This document shows, one piece after another, positions 17,551 through 25,515 of a stretch of 64,000 nt of DNA (its first letter is position 1; every line of letters starts with the position of its first letter). Made by a program: the position numbers and the translations under genes. Location of the stretch: contig NZ_FMYF01000008.1 in assembly GCF_900092135.1 (NCBI RefSeq), positions 88,177-152,176 on the forward strand. The letters are read 5' to 3'. Below the pieces are notes generated by a model, which did no database searches, was not told the origin of the DNA, and saw only the letters and a list, made by a program, of their open reading frames with translations. Origin of the DNA: Raineyella antarctica (GTDB lineage: Bacteria; Actinomycetota; Actinomycetes; Propionibacteriales; Propionibacteriaceae).

Positions 17551-18558
17551 TTATGCTGGCCGGCGGTTCGCGCCGGCCACCAACTCGTACATCCGGATCC
17601 GCTCGGCGAGCCCCGGACAGGTCGTGGTGAGGACGAGTTCGTCCGCGCCGTAGACATCGGCCAGTTCGGTCAGGCGAGCCATGACCCCGCCAGGGTCCCC
17701 GGTCACCGTCGCCCAGGGCATGGACTCTGCACAGGCCCGCTCCTCGGGGGAGCGACGGTGGCCGGCGAGGTCGGTCCGGGACGGGTAGGTGTCATGGGGC
17801 CAGCCCTCGGAGGTGGGCCCGGATTCGCGGCCCTGGATCGGCCACCAGACCGCGGCGGCGAGTTCCTCTGCCTCGACCCTGGTCGGGGCGCAGCTGATCC
17901 GGACGGCGATGACCACCTGGGGATCGGAGCCGAAGGGACCCGGGCGGAAGGCCGACCGGTACTCCTCGACGATGTCGGGCCGCGGCGACGGGTGGGCGAA
18001 CTGGGCGAAGGCGAAGGGCAGCCCGAAGGAGGCGGCGGTCCGCGCGCCCCCGCTGGAGGAACCCATCAGCCACGGTTCGGGCGGGCTCGCACCCAGCGGC
18101 ACGGCCATCGGGGCTCCCGATCCGGCCGCGTGTCCCAGCAGTTGCAGCAACTCGGCGACCTGTGACTCGTACGCCTCGGTGGTGGTGCCGTACGCGGGGA
18201 GGAGCGCTGCCGTGGCCGCGGCGGTGCCCTGGCCCCGGCCGATCCCGAGGTCGATCCGCCCGGGGGCGAGCGCCGCCAGCAGGCGATGGGCCTCGGCCGT
18301 TCGTAGCGGGCTGGTGTAGGGGAGCAGGGTGCAGCCGGTCCCGACGCGCAGCGTCGTCGTACGGGCAGCGATGGAGGCGGCCAGCACGTCCGGGGCGGCG
18401 CATGCCCGGGACGGGTCGCCATGGTGCTCGGCCACCCAGAACCGGTGGTAGCCCAGGCCCTCCAGGGCCACGGCGAGGGTGACACTCTCCCGGACAGCCG
18501 TCGGGGCATCCAGGTCACGGAACACCGGCAGCTGGTCAAGCGCGCTGAGCGTGAGCAC
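17551..18558 (-). CDS. LLM class oxidoreductase, candidate RiPP tailoring enzyme
   Basis: 335-residue luciferase-superfamily enzyme (LSALDQLPVF start, FWVAEHHGDPSRACAAPDVL, RIDLGIGRGQGT, LMGSSSGGARTAA). The group includes FMN- and F420-dependent reductases. GTG 18558 has a strong GGAAGGAGG site and overlaps the 3' end of the SARP gene by 23 bases, so the two are co-expressed. In the class V lanthipeptide lexapeptide an F420H2-dependent reductase is known to convert dehydroalanine to D-alanine; this enzyme is a candidate for a similar step, which is inference from context. Confidence 0.8.
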   Translation of the reverse strand: MLTLSALDQLPVFRDLDAPTAVRESVTLAVALEGLGYHRFWVAEHHGDPSRACAAPDVLAASIAARTTTLRVGTGCTLLPYTSPLRTAEAHRLLAALAPGRIDLGIGRGQGTAAATAALLPAYGTTTEAYESQVAELLQLLGHAAGSGAPMAVPLGASPPEPWLMGSSSGGARTAASFGLPFAFAQFAHPSPRPDIVEEYRSAFRPGPFGSDPQVVIAVRISCAPTRVEAEELAAAVWWPIQGRESGPTSEGWPHDTYPSRTDLAGHRRSPEERACAESMPWATVTGDPGGVMARLTELADVYGADELVLTTTCPGLAERIRMYELVAGANRRPA

Positions 18559-19384
18559 GTCGCCCTCCTTCCGGGGGCCCTAGCCGACGAGCCGCCCCGG
18601 GCGGGAGCATGGCCCACAGCTCCTCGGAGGGGGTCACTCCCAGCTCGTCCCACAGGCGCGCACTGAAGGATGCGTGGAACCGGCGGGCCTCGACCGCGTT
18701 GCCCGCCCTCAGGTGGGTGGCGATCACCGCTGCCGCGGCACTCTCGCGCAGCGGTTCCATCCGTGCGACCTCGAGGGCCACCTGCAGGGCGAGACCGTGC
18801 TGGCCCCGATCGTTCAGGCTCGCGCACAGGGCCTCCAGGGCATGCAGCCGCAGCAGGCGGACCCGCTCACGCGGATCATCGAGCCAGTCGTCGTACCAGC
18901 CGGGCAGGAGCTCGGCCCCCGTGCAGGCCCGCAACAACTGTTCCCCGGTGCCGTACGCAGCCGGCTGCGGGTCGCCACCCATGAGGGTCCAGGCCAGGCG
19001 TCGGAAGCGATCGAGGTCGACCTCGACGTCGGGAGCCAGCCGAGCGCTGCCCCGGGTGACCGAGAGGCAGTCGGGGCAGGTGTGGGTCAGGGTCCACAGG
19101 GCCGTACGCAGTGAGGCCCGGGCGCACTTCTCGGTGTTCTCCGGCCAGAGGTTGCCGCACAGGACGTTGCGGTGGGTCGGGCCGATGACAGCCAGGTAGG
19201 CCAGCAGACGTTCGCACACCCCGGGGAGCGGGATGCTCTGGCCGTCCAGCTGCAGGTCGAAGGTCTGCAGGACGTGCAGGCGAAGTAGACCCGGCCGCTG
19301 CTCGTGCTCCTGCTCTCGCGGCGGCCTCGGCGTAGCGGTGGGGGTGGCGGTGGCCGACTGTGCTGTCGGAAGGGTGCTTCTCAT
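18536..19384 (-). CDS. SARP-family transcriptional activator (BTAD domain)
   Basis: 282 residues. An N-terminal OmpR-type winged helix (about 45-130: LHVLQTFDLQLDGQSI, ERLLAYLAVIGP, LWPENTEKCARASLRTALW) is followed by a bacterial transcriptional activation domain (about 140-270: ELLPGWYDDW, RVRLLRLHALEALC). These are pathway-specific activators of antibiotic and peptide clusters. ATG 19384 has GGGAG at good spacing; a longer ORF starts at 19450. It is divergent from the precursor gene, and the intergenic region holds four 11-bp-phased repeats matching the SARP binding style. Confidence 0.9.
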   Translation of the reverse strand: MRSTLPTAQSATATPTATPRPPREQEHEQRPGLLRLHVLQTFDLQLDGQSIPLPGVCERLLAYLAVIGPTHRNVLCGNLWPENTEKCARASLRTALWTLTHTCPDCLSVTRGSARLAPDVEVDLDRFRRLAWTLMGGDPQPAAYGTGEQLLRACTGAELLPGWYDDWLDDPRERVRLLRLHALEALCASLNDRGQHGLALQVALEVARMEPLRESAAAAVIATHLRAGNAVEARRFHASFSARLWDELGVTPSEELWAMLPPGAARRLGPPEGGRRAHAQRA

Positions 19385-19751
19385 GCTGGTTCTCCCGCGG
19401 ACGGGTGATCTCGGTCTTCGACGGGCGTGCGGCCCGGTGCCGGGCCGCACGGGGCGCAGGTGGCGCCGGCGTGACGTGGTGGGGAAAGAGCCGTGTGGTG
19501 GGGAAGGAGAGGTGCTGAAAAAGGTGAGGACGAGAGCCGGGTCTCGACTCCTCGAACTCTAGGCCGCCGCCGACGCCCGCCGTCATGACCTTTCGGCTAC
19601 AGCGGACCACCGCACTGACGAGCCCCTGACGAGTCCCTGACGGGCCGATGACGGTGTCGTGATGATCCGTGGATGCCCGGCTGACGGGGCGGGGAGTGAG
19701 CTGGAGCACAGGCGAGGGGAGGTGCCCCTCGCACCACGACCGGAGGTCGAC
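19385..19751. promoter_or_regulatory. Divergent regulatory region of the RiPP cluster
   Basis: 367 bases without a gene between the SARP gene and the precursor gene. It contains the phased CTGACG repeats (19615-19653) and a purine-rich part (19485-19535). The precursor gene has GGAGG at 19742-19746. No other RNA or ORF is convincing here. Confidence 0.6.
19615..19653 (+). promoter_or_regulatory. Four direct repeats at 11-bp spacing, probable SARP operator
   Basis: CTGACG at 19615, 19626 and 19637 and ATGACG at 19648, each exactly 11 bp apart, with a weaker fifth copy (GTGATG) at 19659. SARP proteins bind direct repeats of about 6-7 bp in 11-bp phase on one DNA face, next to the -10 region. 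A GATGAT sequence at 19661 could serve as -10. The array lies about 100-135 bases before the precursor start. Confidence 0.75.
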
Positions 19752-20105
19752 ATGCCCGAAAGCAGTGACGCCCAGCGTCTCCAGGAACTCGAAGCGCGGC
19801 TCAACGCCCTCGAGGCCGCCAGCGGCAAGCAGGATTCCCCATCCGCTCAGCAGCAGTCCGATACCGCCAGGACCGAGGGCCAGGCAGCCCTCATCCAGGC
19901 CTTCCTCCAGGGCGCCCTGATGGGCAACGCCCTCAAGGACGCCACTCCCGGCGGTGCCGCCGGCGGGGAGGGCGCGGCGCCCCAGTTCCTGTCCATCTTC
20001 AGCTGTGGTGGCGGGGGTGGCTGGTCGCCGACCAACTACGACTCGGTCTTCTGGTGCAAGAGCCGGTTCATGTGCAACCCGACCTCCCTCTCCTGCCTCT
20101 GCTGA
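19752..20105 (+). CDS. Lanthipeptide-like precursor peptide
   Basis: 117 residues. The leader (about 1-76) is helical and charged (RLQELEARLNALE) with an Ala/Leu segment (AALIQAFLQGALMGNAL) and a Gly/Ala-rich end. The C-terminus (about 77-117) has five Cys (85, 102, 108, 115, 117), nine Ser/Thr (81, 84, 92, 94, 98, 104, 111, 112, 114), a GGGGG run and the ending SLSCLC. Every Cys has an upstream Ser/Thr, so up to five thioether rings are possible. There is no signal peptide. ATG 19752 follows GGAGG. The leader cleavage point cannot be read from sequence. Function is inferred from the following kinase, HopA1-LanC and protease genes. Confidence 0.85.
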   Translation: MPESSDAQRLQELEARLNALEAASGKQDSPSAQQQSDTARTEGQAALIQAFLQGALMGNALKDATPGGAAGGEGAAPQFLSIFSCGGGGGWSPTNYDSVFWCKSRFMCNPTSLSCLC

Positions 20106-20123
20106 GCCGCAGCCCCCACGACG

Positions 20124-20164
20124 CCGTCGACCGTCGCGTCTCCCCCCGACGCGACGGTCGACGG
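20124..20164 (+). terminator. Strong hairpin between precursor and synthetase genes
   Basis: A perfect 17-bp stem (left arm 20124-20140, right arm 20148-20164) with a CCCCCC-rich 7-base loop, 19 bases after the precursor stop. No T-tract follows, so it may be a partial terminator or 3'-end stabiliser that makes precursor mRNA more abundant than synthetase mRNA, as in many peptide clusters. Confidence 0.7.
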
Positions 20165-20237
20165 TACCGGCGGAATCGGTGACCCGGCACAACCGCCCTC
20201 CCGAAACCTGAACCGTTCGACCCGAAAAGGACCTGCC

Positions 20238-21314
20238 GTGCTGTCCATGACCGAAGTGATCCCCTACCTGCGCGACCGGAAGTTGCTGGGCGCGGCGAGC
20301 GTGGTGTCGGGCGACGTACGCGTGTTCGACGCCTCCCGGCGCAACCGGAACTTCAAGGTGCTGCGAAGTGACGGTCCATCGCTGTTCGTCAAGCAGGGCA
20401 CGCTGCGCGCAGGCTTCAGTGCCGTACGCCGTGAGGCGGAGGTCTACGGCCTGCTGAACGGACCGGAGGTCGGCCATCCGCCCTATCCCCACGCGCCCCG
20501 CTTCGTCGGCTACGACCCGGACCAGGACGTGCTGGTCATCGAGCTGCTGGCCGACACCGTGGACCTGCGCCGGCACGACACCGGGCGACGGACCGTACCA
20601 CTGAGGGCGGCCGCGGCGCTGGGCGCGGCACTGGCCGGCCTGCATGCGCTCGTCCCGCCCTCGACCGCCGCCGCACGGCTGGGGGACGGTGAGCCGGGCG
20701 TACTGACGGCGCATCGCCCGGGGCTCGCCCTCCTGCGCGACTTCAGCGCTGCCAGCATCGAGCTCGTCCGGTTGATCCAGTCCCACGCCGAGGTCGTCGC
20801 CCAGTTGGAGGACCTGCGGGCCGGCTGGCGGGCGGACGCACTGATCCACCACGACGCCCGGTGGGACAACGTCCTGGTCGGCCGAGGCGGGAGGGCCACC
20901 ACGCTGATCGACTGGGAGACCGCGGCGGTGGGCGACCCCGCCTGGGACGTCGGCGGGGTGCTCGCCGACTACCTCAGCCAATGGTTGCTCTCGATCCCGA
21001 GCACCGGCAGCACCCCACCGGAGCAGGCCCTGCACCTGGCCCGGCGACCGCTGACCACCCTGCAACCGGCGATGGCGGCCCTGTGGCGGGCCTACCGGGA
21101 GAGTGCGAGGCTCAGCACCGCTGCAGGGGAGGAGCTGCTCCGGCGTACGACCCGGTTCGCCGGCCTGAAGCTGGTCCAGTCCGCCATCGAGCAGGTCCAG
21201 AACACGCCTCGCTGGACCGTCGCCTCGCTCTGCCAGCTCCAGGTGGGCAGCAACCTGATGGCGCGCCCGGACGAGGGTTCCCGACTCATCCTCATCCCGG
21301 AGGCACTGGCATGA
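20238..21314 (+). CDS. APH-fold kinase of lanthipeptide synthetase (LanK-like)
   Basis: 358-residue aminoglycoside-phosphotransferase-fold protein. FVKQG supplies the ATP-contacting Lys, HHDARWDN (His205, Asp206, Asn211) is the Brenner catalytic motif, and LIDWE (Asp225) the metal ligand. In class V lanthipeptides (LxmK) and thioamitides (TvaC) such kinases phosphorylate Ser/Thr of the precursor before HopA1-type elimination. Resistance function is unlikely given its place between a precursor and a HopA1-LanC gene. GTG 20238 follows AAAGGA; the stop overlaps the next start (ATGA). Confidence 0.85.
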   Translation: MLSMTEVIPYLRDRKLLGAASVVSGDVRVFDASRRNRNFKVLRSDGPSLFVKQGTLRAGFSAVRREAEVYGLLNGPEVGHPPYPHAPRFVGYDPDQDVLVIELLADTVDLRRHDTGRRTVPLRAAAALGAALAGLHALVPPSTAAARLGDGEPGVLTAHRPGLALLRDFSAASIELVRLIQSHAEVVAQLEDLRAGWRADALIHHDARWDNVLVGRGGRATTLIDWETAAVGDPAWDVGGVLADYLSQWLLSIPSTGSTPPEQALHLARRPLTTLQPAMAALWRAYRESARLSTAAGEELLRRTTRFAGLKLVQSAIEQVQNTPRWTVASLCQLQVGSNLMARPDEGSRLILIPEALA

Positions 21315-23734
21315 CCGACCACGCCACCCCTTTCGACGCCGTCATCCATGCCTGCCAGGTCCGACCGCCTCGCGGCTACACCTGGTTCGGGACCCCCCGG
21401 ACAGCCGTCCCCCCGAGCCTGCGCGGCCTCCCACCCGAGGACCTGCGCCGCTACCTGAGGTCGGCGATCCAGGAGCGGCTCTACCAGGACGCGTACTGCC
21501 TCGGCGGGGCCCGTGCCTCGTCCGCCCCGGAGGACGTCCTGTCCGCCGCGCCGGACCAGGGACTGGCCGACGCCCTCGCCCGGGCGAACACCGCGGCGGG
21601 CTGCTGGGAGCCGGGATGGACGGTCGTCGACGTCGACGAGGACAGCTACGGCATCGACTCCGGCGACCTGGTGCTCTGGGTGGCCCGCTCCGACCTCCGC
21701 CCCGCCCCGGGCCGCGAGATCCGGATCGGCGACAGCGTCCGGGTCCGGATGCCGACCGGCTCGCGTGAGCTCTCCCCGGGCTACTTCAGTGCCTTCAGCG
21801 ATGCCCCCACCTCCGCCCTGGCGACGCAACCGGTGGTCCGGGTCTACCTGGCACTGACCCCCGCGGGGGCCCCGCCGGCGATGGCGGCCCTCACCGGCGA
21901 GCTCAACACCCGCCAGGTGCCCTTCCGGCTCAAGATGCTCAGCGAACCGTCGCACTACCGCCGAGCGGACAGCGCCGTGCTCTACCTGGGCCAGGACTAC
22001 CTGCCCACCGTGGGCCCGCACCTGGCGCGCGTGTTCGCCGACCTGGCCCCCGTCCTGCGCGACACCACTCCCCTCTTCACCCGGCGCCTGGCGCCTGGCA
22101 TCGGGCTGGCGGAGGAACCCGAGGTGTCGGACAGCTTCGGCCAGCACCGCTGCGGCCTGGTCGCCGAGGGACTGATCGCCGCCGCGGAGCGTGGCGCACA
22201 CTCCCACCACGAACGCCTCGGCCACCTCCTGCAGGTCTGGCAGGAGGCGGGGCTCCAGGTGGAACGGCCGCACCTCAACCCCGGTTCCGACGACTCCCGA
22301 TATGACTGCCTGGTGCCCGTTGGCGGGAGGGGAATGCCCATCAGCGTCGGGCGATCGGCAACCGGTCCCGGGGCCGGAGGCGTGGGGATGGACGCCGTCG
22401 CCGACGCGGCGCCGGACCCGGCCCCCGCACCCCTGGCACTGGCGGCCGCGCTCGGGGAGCGACTGGTCGCGTCCGCGACCTGGCACCAGGACCGGTGCAC
22501 CTGGCTCGGCGTCGTCCCGACCACCGATGACCAGGGTCGCCCCACCCTGGCGCATGGGGCGGTCGGACGATCGCTGTACGACGGCAGCTCGGGGATCGCC
22601 CTGTTCCTCGCCCTGCTCGGCACCGTGATCGAATCCTCCGGCGCTCGCGAGACCGCCCGGGCGGCCGCCCGGCAGTCGCTGGATCCCGACCGCGAACCGG
22701 CCGGCCCGGGCCTCTATACCGGGACCGCCGGCCGGGCGATGGCGGCGGTGACGACCGGCCTGCTGCTGCGCGACGACGCCCTGGTCCGGGACGCCCTCGC
22801 CTCGCTCGGGACACTGGCCGAGAACACCCACACCGACGTGCTCTCCGGGTCGGCCGGCACCGTCCTGGCGCTGCTGACCATTGCGGAACTGGTGGATGAG
22901 CCCCGTTGGGTGGGGCTGGCCACCACGTACGGCGATCACCTGCTGCGCACCGCTCGGCCCGGTCGGCACGGCCTCTCGTGGCCACCGCCCGGCCGACTCA
23001 CCTCACCCGACCTCACCGGCCTCTCGCACGGCGCGGGAGGCGTCGGGGCCGCCCTGGTCGAACTCGCCGTCGCCACCGGGGACGAGCGCTACGCAGATGC
23101 TGCCCGCGGCGCCTTCGCGTACGAGCGCAGCTGGTTCGACACCGACGAGGGCAACTGGGCCGACCTGCGCGACCAGCCGCGCCGGACGCGCAGGAACTCG
23201 GCGGCCGTCTTCCGCAGCCAGTGGTGCCACGGAGCACCCGGGCTGGCGCTGACCCGGATCCGGGCAGCGGAGGTGCTCGGGGAGGCCGCCCTGCGGGAGG
23301 AGGCGACCGTGGCACTGGGAACCACCGTCCGCGACACCTCCGCGGCCCTGCTGACCGGATCGCTCGGCTTCAGCCTCTGCCACGGCCTGGCCGGCAATGC
23401 CGACGCACTGCTCGACGGACTGCGGACCATGCCGCCCGAAGAGGCCGGGAAGGCGCGGAGGCTGGTCGACCGGATCGCGCTGGTCGGGCACCGCCGACAC
23501 GTCATCGGCTCGGCCCCCTGGCCCTGTGGGGTGCCGGTCCCGGACCTGGAGGTGCCAGGACTGCTGCTCGGCCTGGCGGGGATCGGCCACCACTTCCTGC
23601 GAGCAGCCGTCCCCGGCATCCCCTCGGTCCTCCTCCCGGACCCGGCCGGCTGGGCCACCAGCATCCATACCCTCGCCCACACGCCGTCCCGTACGCGCAC
23701 CGACATCGGAGGAACGCCATGCCCGACTTCATGA
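21311..23734 (+). CDS. HopA1-like lyase-LanC cyclase fusion, lanthipeptide synthetase
   Basis: 807 residues. The N-terminal half (about 1-340) resembles HopA1-family proteins (RLYQDAYCLGG, SPGYFSAFSD, VRVYLALTP, TRQVPFRLKMLSEP, RADSAVLYL, FGQHRCGLVAEGL), which in class V lanthipeptide pathways eliminate phosphate from phospho-Ser/Thr. The C-terminal half (about 390-770) is LanC-like: GLYTGTAGRAMA, LSGSAGTVLALL, LSHGAGGVGAALVELA, QWCHGAPG (Cys639) and SLCHGLAGNAD (Cys690, His691), the three zinc ligands. So one chain could dehydrate and cyclise the peptide. A Pro/Ala-rich linker lies near residues 365-385. It overlaps the protease gene by 16 bases. Confidence 0.85.
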   Translation: MTDHATPFDAVIHACQVRPPRGYTWFGTPRTAVPPSLRGLPPEDLRRYLRSAIQERLYQDAYCLGGARASSAPEDVLSAAPDQGLADALARANTAAGCWEPGWTVVDVDEDSYGIDSGDLVLWVARSDLRPAPGREIRIGDSVRVRMPTGSRELSPGYFSAFSDAPTSALATQPVVRVYLALTPAGAPPAMAALTGELNTRQVPFRLKMLSEPSHYRRADSAVLYLGQDYLPTVGPHLARVFADLAPVLRDTTPLFTRRLAPGIGLAEEPEVSDSFGQHRCGLVAEGLIAAAERGAHSHHERLGHLLQVWQEAGLQVERPHLNPGSDDSRYDCLVPVGGRGMPISVGRSATGPGAGGVGMDAVADAAPDPAPAPLALAAALGERLVASATWHQDRCTWLGVVPTTDDQGRPTLAHGAVGRSLYDGSSGIALFLALLGTVIESSGARETARAAARQSLDPDREPAGPGLYTGTAGRAMAAVTTGLLLRDDALVRDALASLGTLAENTHTDVLSGSAGTVLALLTIAELVDEPRWVGLATTYGDHLLRTARPGRHGLSWPPPGRLTSPDLTGLSHGAGGVGAALVELAVATGDERYADAARGAFAYERSWFDTDEGNWADLRDQPRRTRRNSAAVFRSQWCHGAPGLALTRIRAAEVLGEAALREEATVALGTTVRDTSAALLTGSLGFSLCHGLAGNADALLDGLRTMPPEEAGKARRLVDRIALVGHRRHVIGSAPWPCGVPVPDLEVPGLLLGLAGIGHHFLRAAVPGIPSVLLPDPAGWATSIHTLAHTPSRTRTDIGGTPCPTS

Positions 23735-25161
23735 CCTTGGGACTGCTGCCCCCACTGCACCCCCGGACCATCGTGCTCAGGACCGCCTCGGTCCCCGGCG
23801 GGGGAGGGCTGGCCGCCGCCTTCGCCAACGACGTGCCCCTGGTGGAGGCCGTCGGGGGCGGCGGCCTGGCCCGGCTGGCCCGGCTGGAGAAGGACGGGGG
23901 TGTCGTCGCCGTCGACCCGGTCGGCGGGTCGAGCGGCGCAGCCTCAGCCGGTGCGCCCCGGGCCTGGTCGGCGTTGTCGGCCATGGCGGCCCAGGCAGGG
24001 GAGGACGACCCCGGGGCTGCCACCATCGTCACCCTCACGCCGGGGGTCGACGTCGACGACCTGCTGGCAGATCTGGTGGCCGACGCGCAGGTCGAGTACG
24101 CCGACCGGGTCCCCGCACGCTACGTGGCGATGCCGGGCCCGATGGCCGACCAGCCGGGCATGATGGCCACCGGCGTCCCGCCGGCGAGCGATCCCTGGAA
24201 CCTGGTGAGGATCGGCCTGCCGCAGGTCGAGGCGCAGGGGATCGACGATGCACGGGACATCCGCGTCGGCGTCCTCGACACCGGCGTCGACGAGGGACAT
24301 CCGGCGTTGCGGGACCTGCTGGCGGCGTACACCCATGGTGGGAGCGGGTCCACCGGCACGGTGTCGGCCAGTGACGTCGTGGGGCACGGGACGCACGTCA
24401 GTGGGACGGTGGCCAGCGCTCCCTCGGTACGGGTCGGTGCCCGGGGGATCTGCCGCGCCGGGGTGAAGGTCTGGAAGATCTTCGACGACCAGCCGGACTA
24501 CTTCGCCCGGGCCGGGGTGTACTGGTACCTCGTCGATCCCGTGATGTACCGCTCGGCACTGGCCGACTGCATCGGCAAGGTGGACGTGCTCAACCTCAGC
24601 ATCGGGGGGCCGCAGCCGCCGGACCGCCAGGAGTCGGCGCTGTACCAGCAGCTGCTCGACAGCGGCGTGTCGGTGGTGGCGGCGATGGGCAACGAACGCA
24701 GCAACGGCAGCCCGATCTCGTACCCCGCCGCGATCCCCGGGGTGATCGCCGTGGGAGCGACCAACACCGCCGACACCGTCGCCCCCTTCTCGAACAGCGG
24801 CGGCCACATCAGCCTGGTGGCCCCGGGCACCGGCATCTGGTCGACCCTGCCCACCTATCCCGGCCAGATCGGCTACCGCGCCGACCGGAGCACCGGCGTG
24901 CTGCGGCCGGGGGTGCCCTTCCCGCGGGACACCTACTACGCTGCGATGGACGGCACCTCGATGGCCGCCCCGCACGTGACCGCGGCAGTGGCGCTGCTGC
25001 TGGCCAACAGCCCGCACGGGCGTTCTCCCCAGGAGGTCCGGGACCTGTTGATGGTGACCGCGACCAGGCTGCCGGCCATGAACGAGGCCCGCTGGACCCC
25101 GGACTACGGCACCGGGCTGCTGAACCTGCGCCGACTGGTCTTCGCCGCCCGCAACCTCTGA
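23719..25161 (+). CDS. Cytoplasmic subtilisin-like (S8) protease, candidate leader peptidase
   Basis: 480-residue subtilase with the full catalytic set: VLDTGVD (Asp187), GHGTHVSG (His226), AAMGNE (Asn325, oxyanion) and GTSMAAPH (Ser414). Residues about 80-135 (VDVDDLLADLVADAQVEYAD) look like an I9-type propeptide. No signal peptide or membrane segment is present, unlike secreted subtilisins. Intracellular or secreted subtilases remove leaders in several lanthipeptide pathways, so leader removal is the likely role. A Met-rich loop (AMPGPMADQPGMMA) separates propeptide and catalytic domain. ATG 23719 follows GGAGGA. Confidence 0.85.
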   Translation: MPDFMTLGLLPPLHPRTIVLRTASVPGGGGLAAAFANDVPLVEAVGGGGLARLARLEKDGGVVAVDPVGGSSGAASAGAPRAWSALSAMAAQAGEDDPGAATIVTLTPGVDVDDLLADLVADAQVEYADRVPARYVAMPGPMADQPGMMATGVPPASDPWNLVRIGLPQVEAQGIDDARDIRVGVLDTGVDEGHPALRDLLAAYTHGGSGSTGTVSASDVVGHGTHVSGTVASAPSVRVGARGICRAGVKVWKIFDDQPDYFARAGVYWYLVDPVMYRSALADCIGKVDVLNLSIGGPQPPDRQESALYQQLLDSGVSVVAAMGNERSNGSPISYPAAIPGVIAVGATNTADTVAPFSNSGGHISLVAPGTGIWSTLPTYPGQIGYRADRSTGVLRPGVPFPRDTYYAAMDGTSMAAPHVTAAVALLLANSPHGRSPQEVRDLLMVTATRLPAMNEARWTPDYGTGLLNLRRLVFAARNL

Positions 25162-25177
25162 CCACGAAGGAGCCACC

Positions 25178-25441
25178 ATGCCGGACCCCGTCATCAGCTT
25201 CGCGGTCGGGCCCGACGTGCCCGAGGAGGAGATCGATTCCCTCTTCGCGACGATCCGCTGGGTCCGGGGAGTGACCGCCGCCCGACCGCTCGCGCCGGCC
25301 TCCGACGTTCCCGCGCTGCGCCGGATGGGCACCGCGACCGTCGACCCCCGCAGCGACATCCGGGCCGTGGCGGGGGAGATCGCGGGCCTGGACGGGATCG
25401 AGTACGCCGACGTCGCCTCCGACCGGGGGCCGGTGCAGTAG
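25178..25441 (+). CDS. Small I9 propeptide-like protein, putative protease inhibitor or chaperone
   Basis: 87 residues, 16 bases after the S8 protease gene, with GGAG before the ATG. The pattern (VISFAVGPDVPEEEID, SLFATIRWVRGVTAA, then IRAVAGEIAGLDGIEYADV) parallels the protease's own propeptide end (DLVADAQVEYADRV), with the same EYAD ending. I9-like domains fold subtilases and inhibit them in trans. The relationship is by eye and needs profile support; alternatively it is an unrelated cluster protein. It is the last gene of the unit. Confidence 0.6.
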   Translation: MPDPVISFAVGPDVPEEEIDSLFATIRWVRGVTAARPLAPASDVPALRRMGTATVDPRSDIRAVAGEIAGLDGIEYADVASDRGPVQ

Positions 25442-25515
25442 GGCCTCCGGCGACGAGCAGCGTCGGGGCACCGTGCGGGGTCGACGGGCCGCGCCCCGAG
25501 CGGGATGATCGGACC

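Noticed and set aside
20238..21314. APH-fold protein as an antibiotic resistance gene
   Set aside because: Its place between a Cys-rich precursor and a HopA1-LanC gene, with overlapping stop/start, fits a lanthipeptide kinase better.
23719..25161. Secreted subtilisin
   Set aside because: No signal peptide or membrane segment; its coupling to the lanthipeptide synthetase suggests leader processing.
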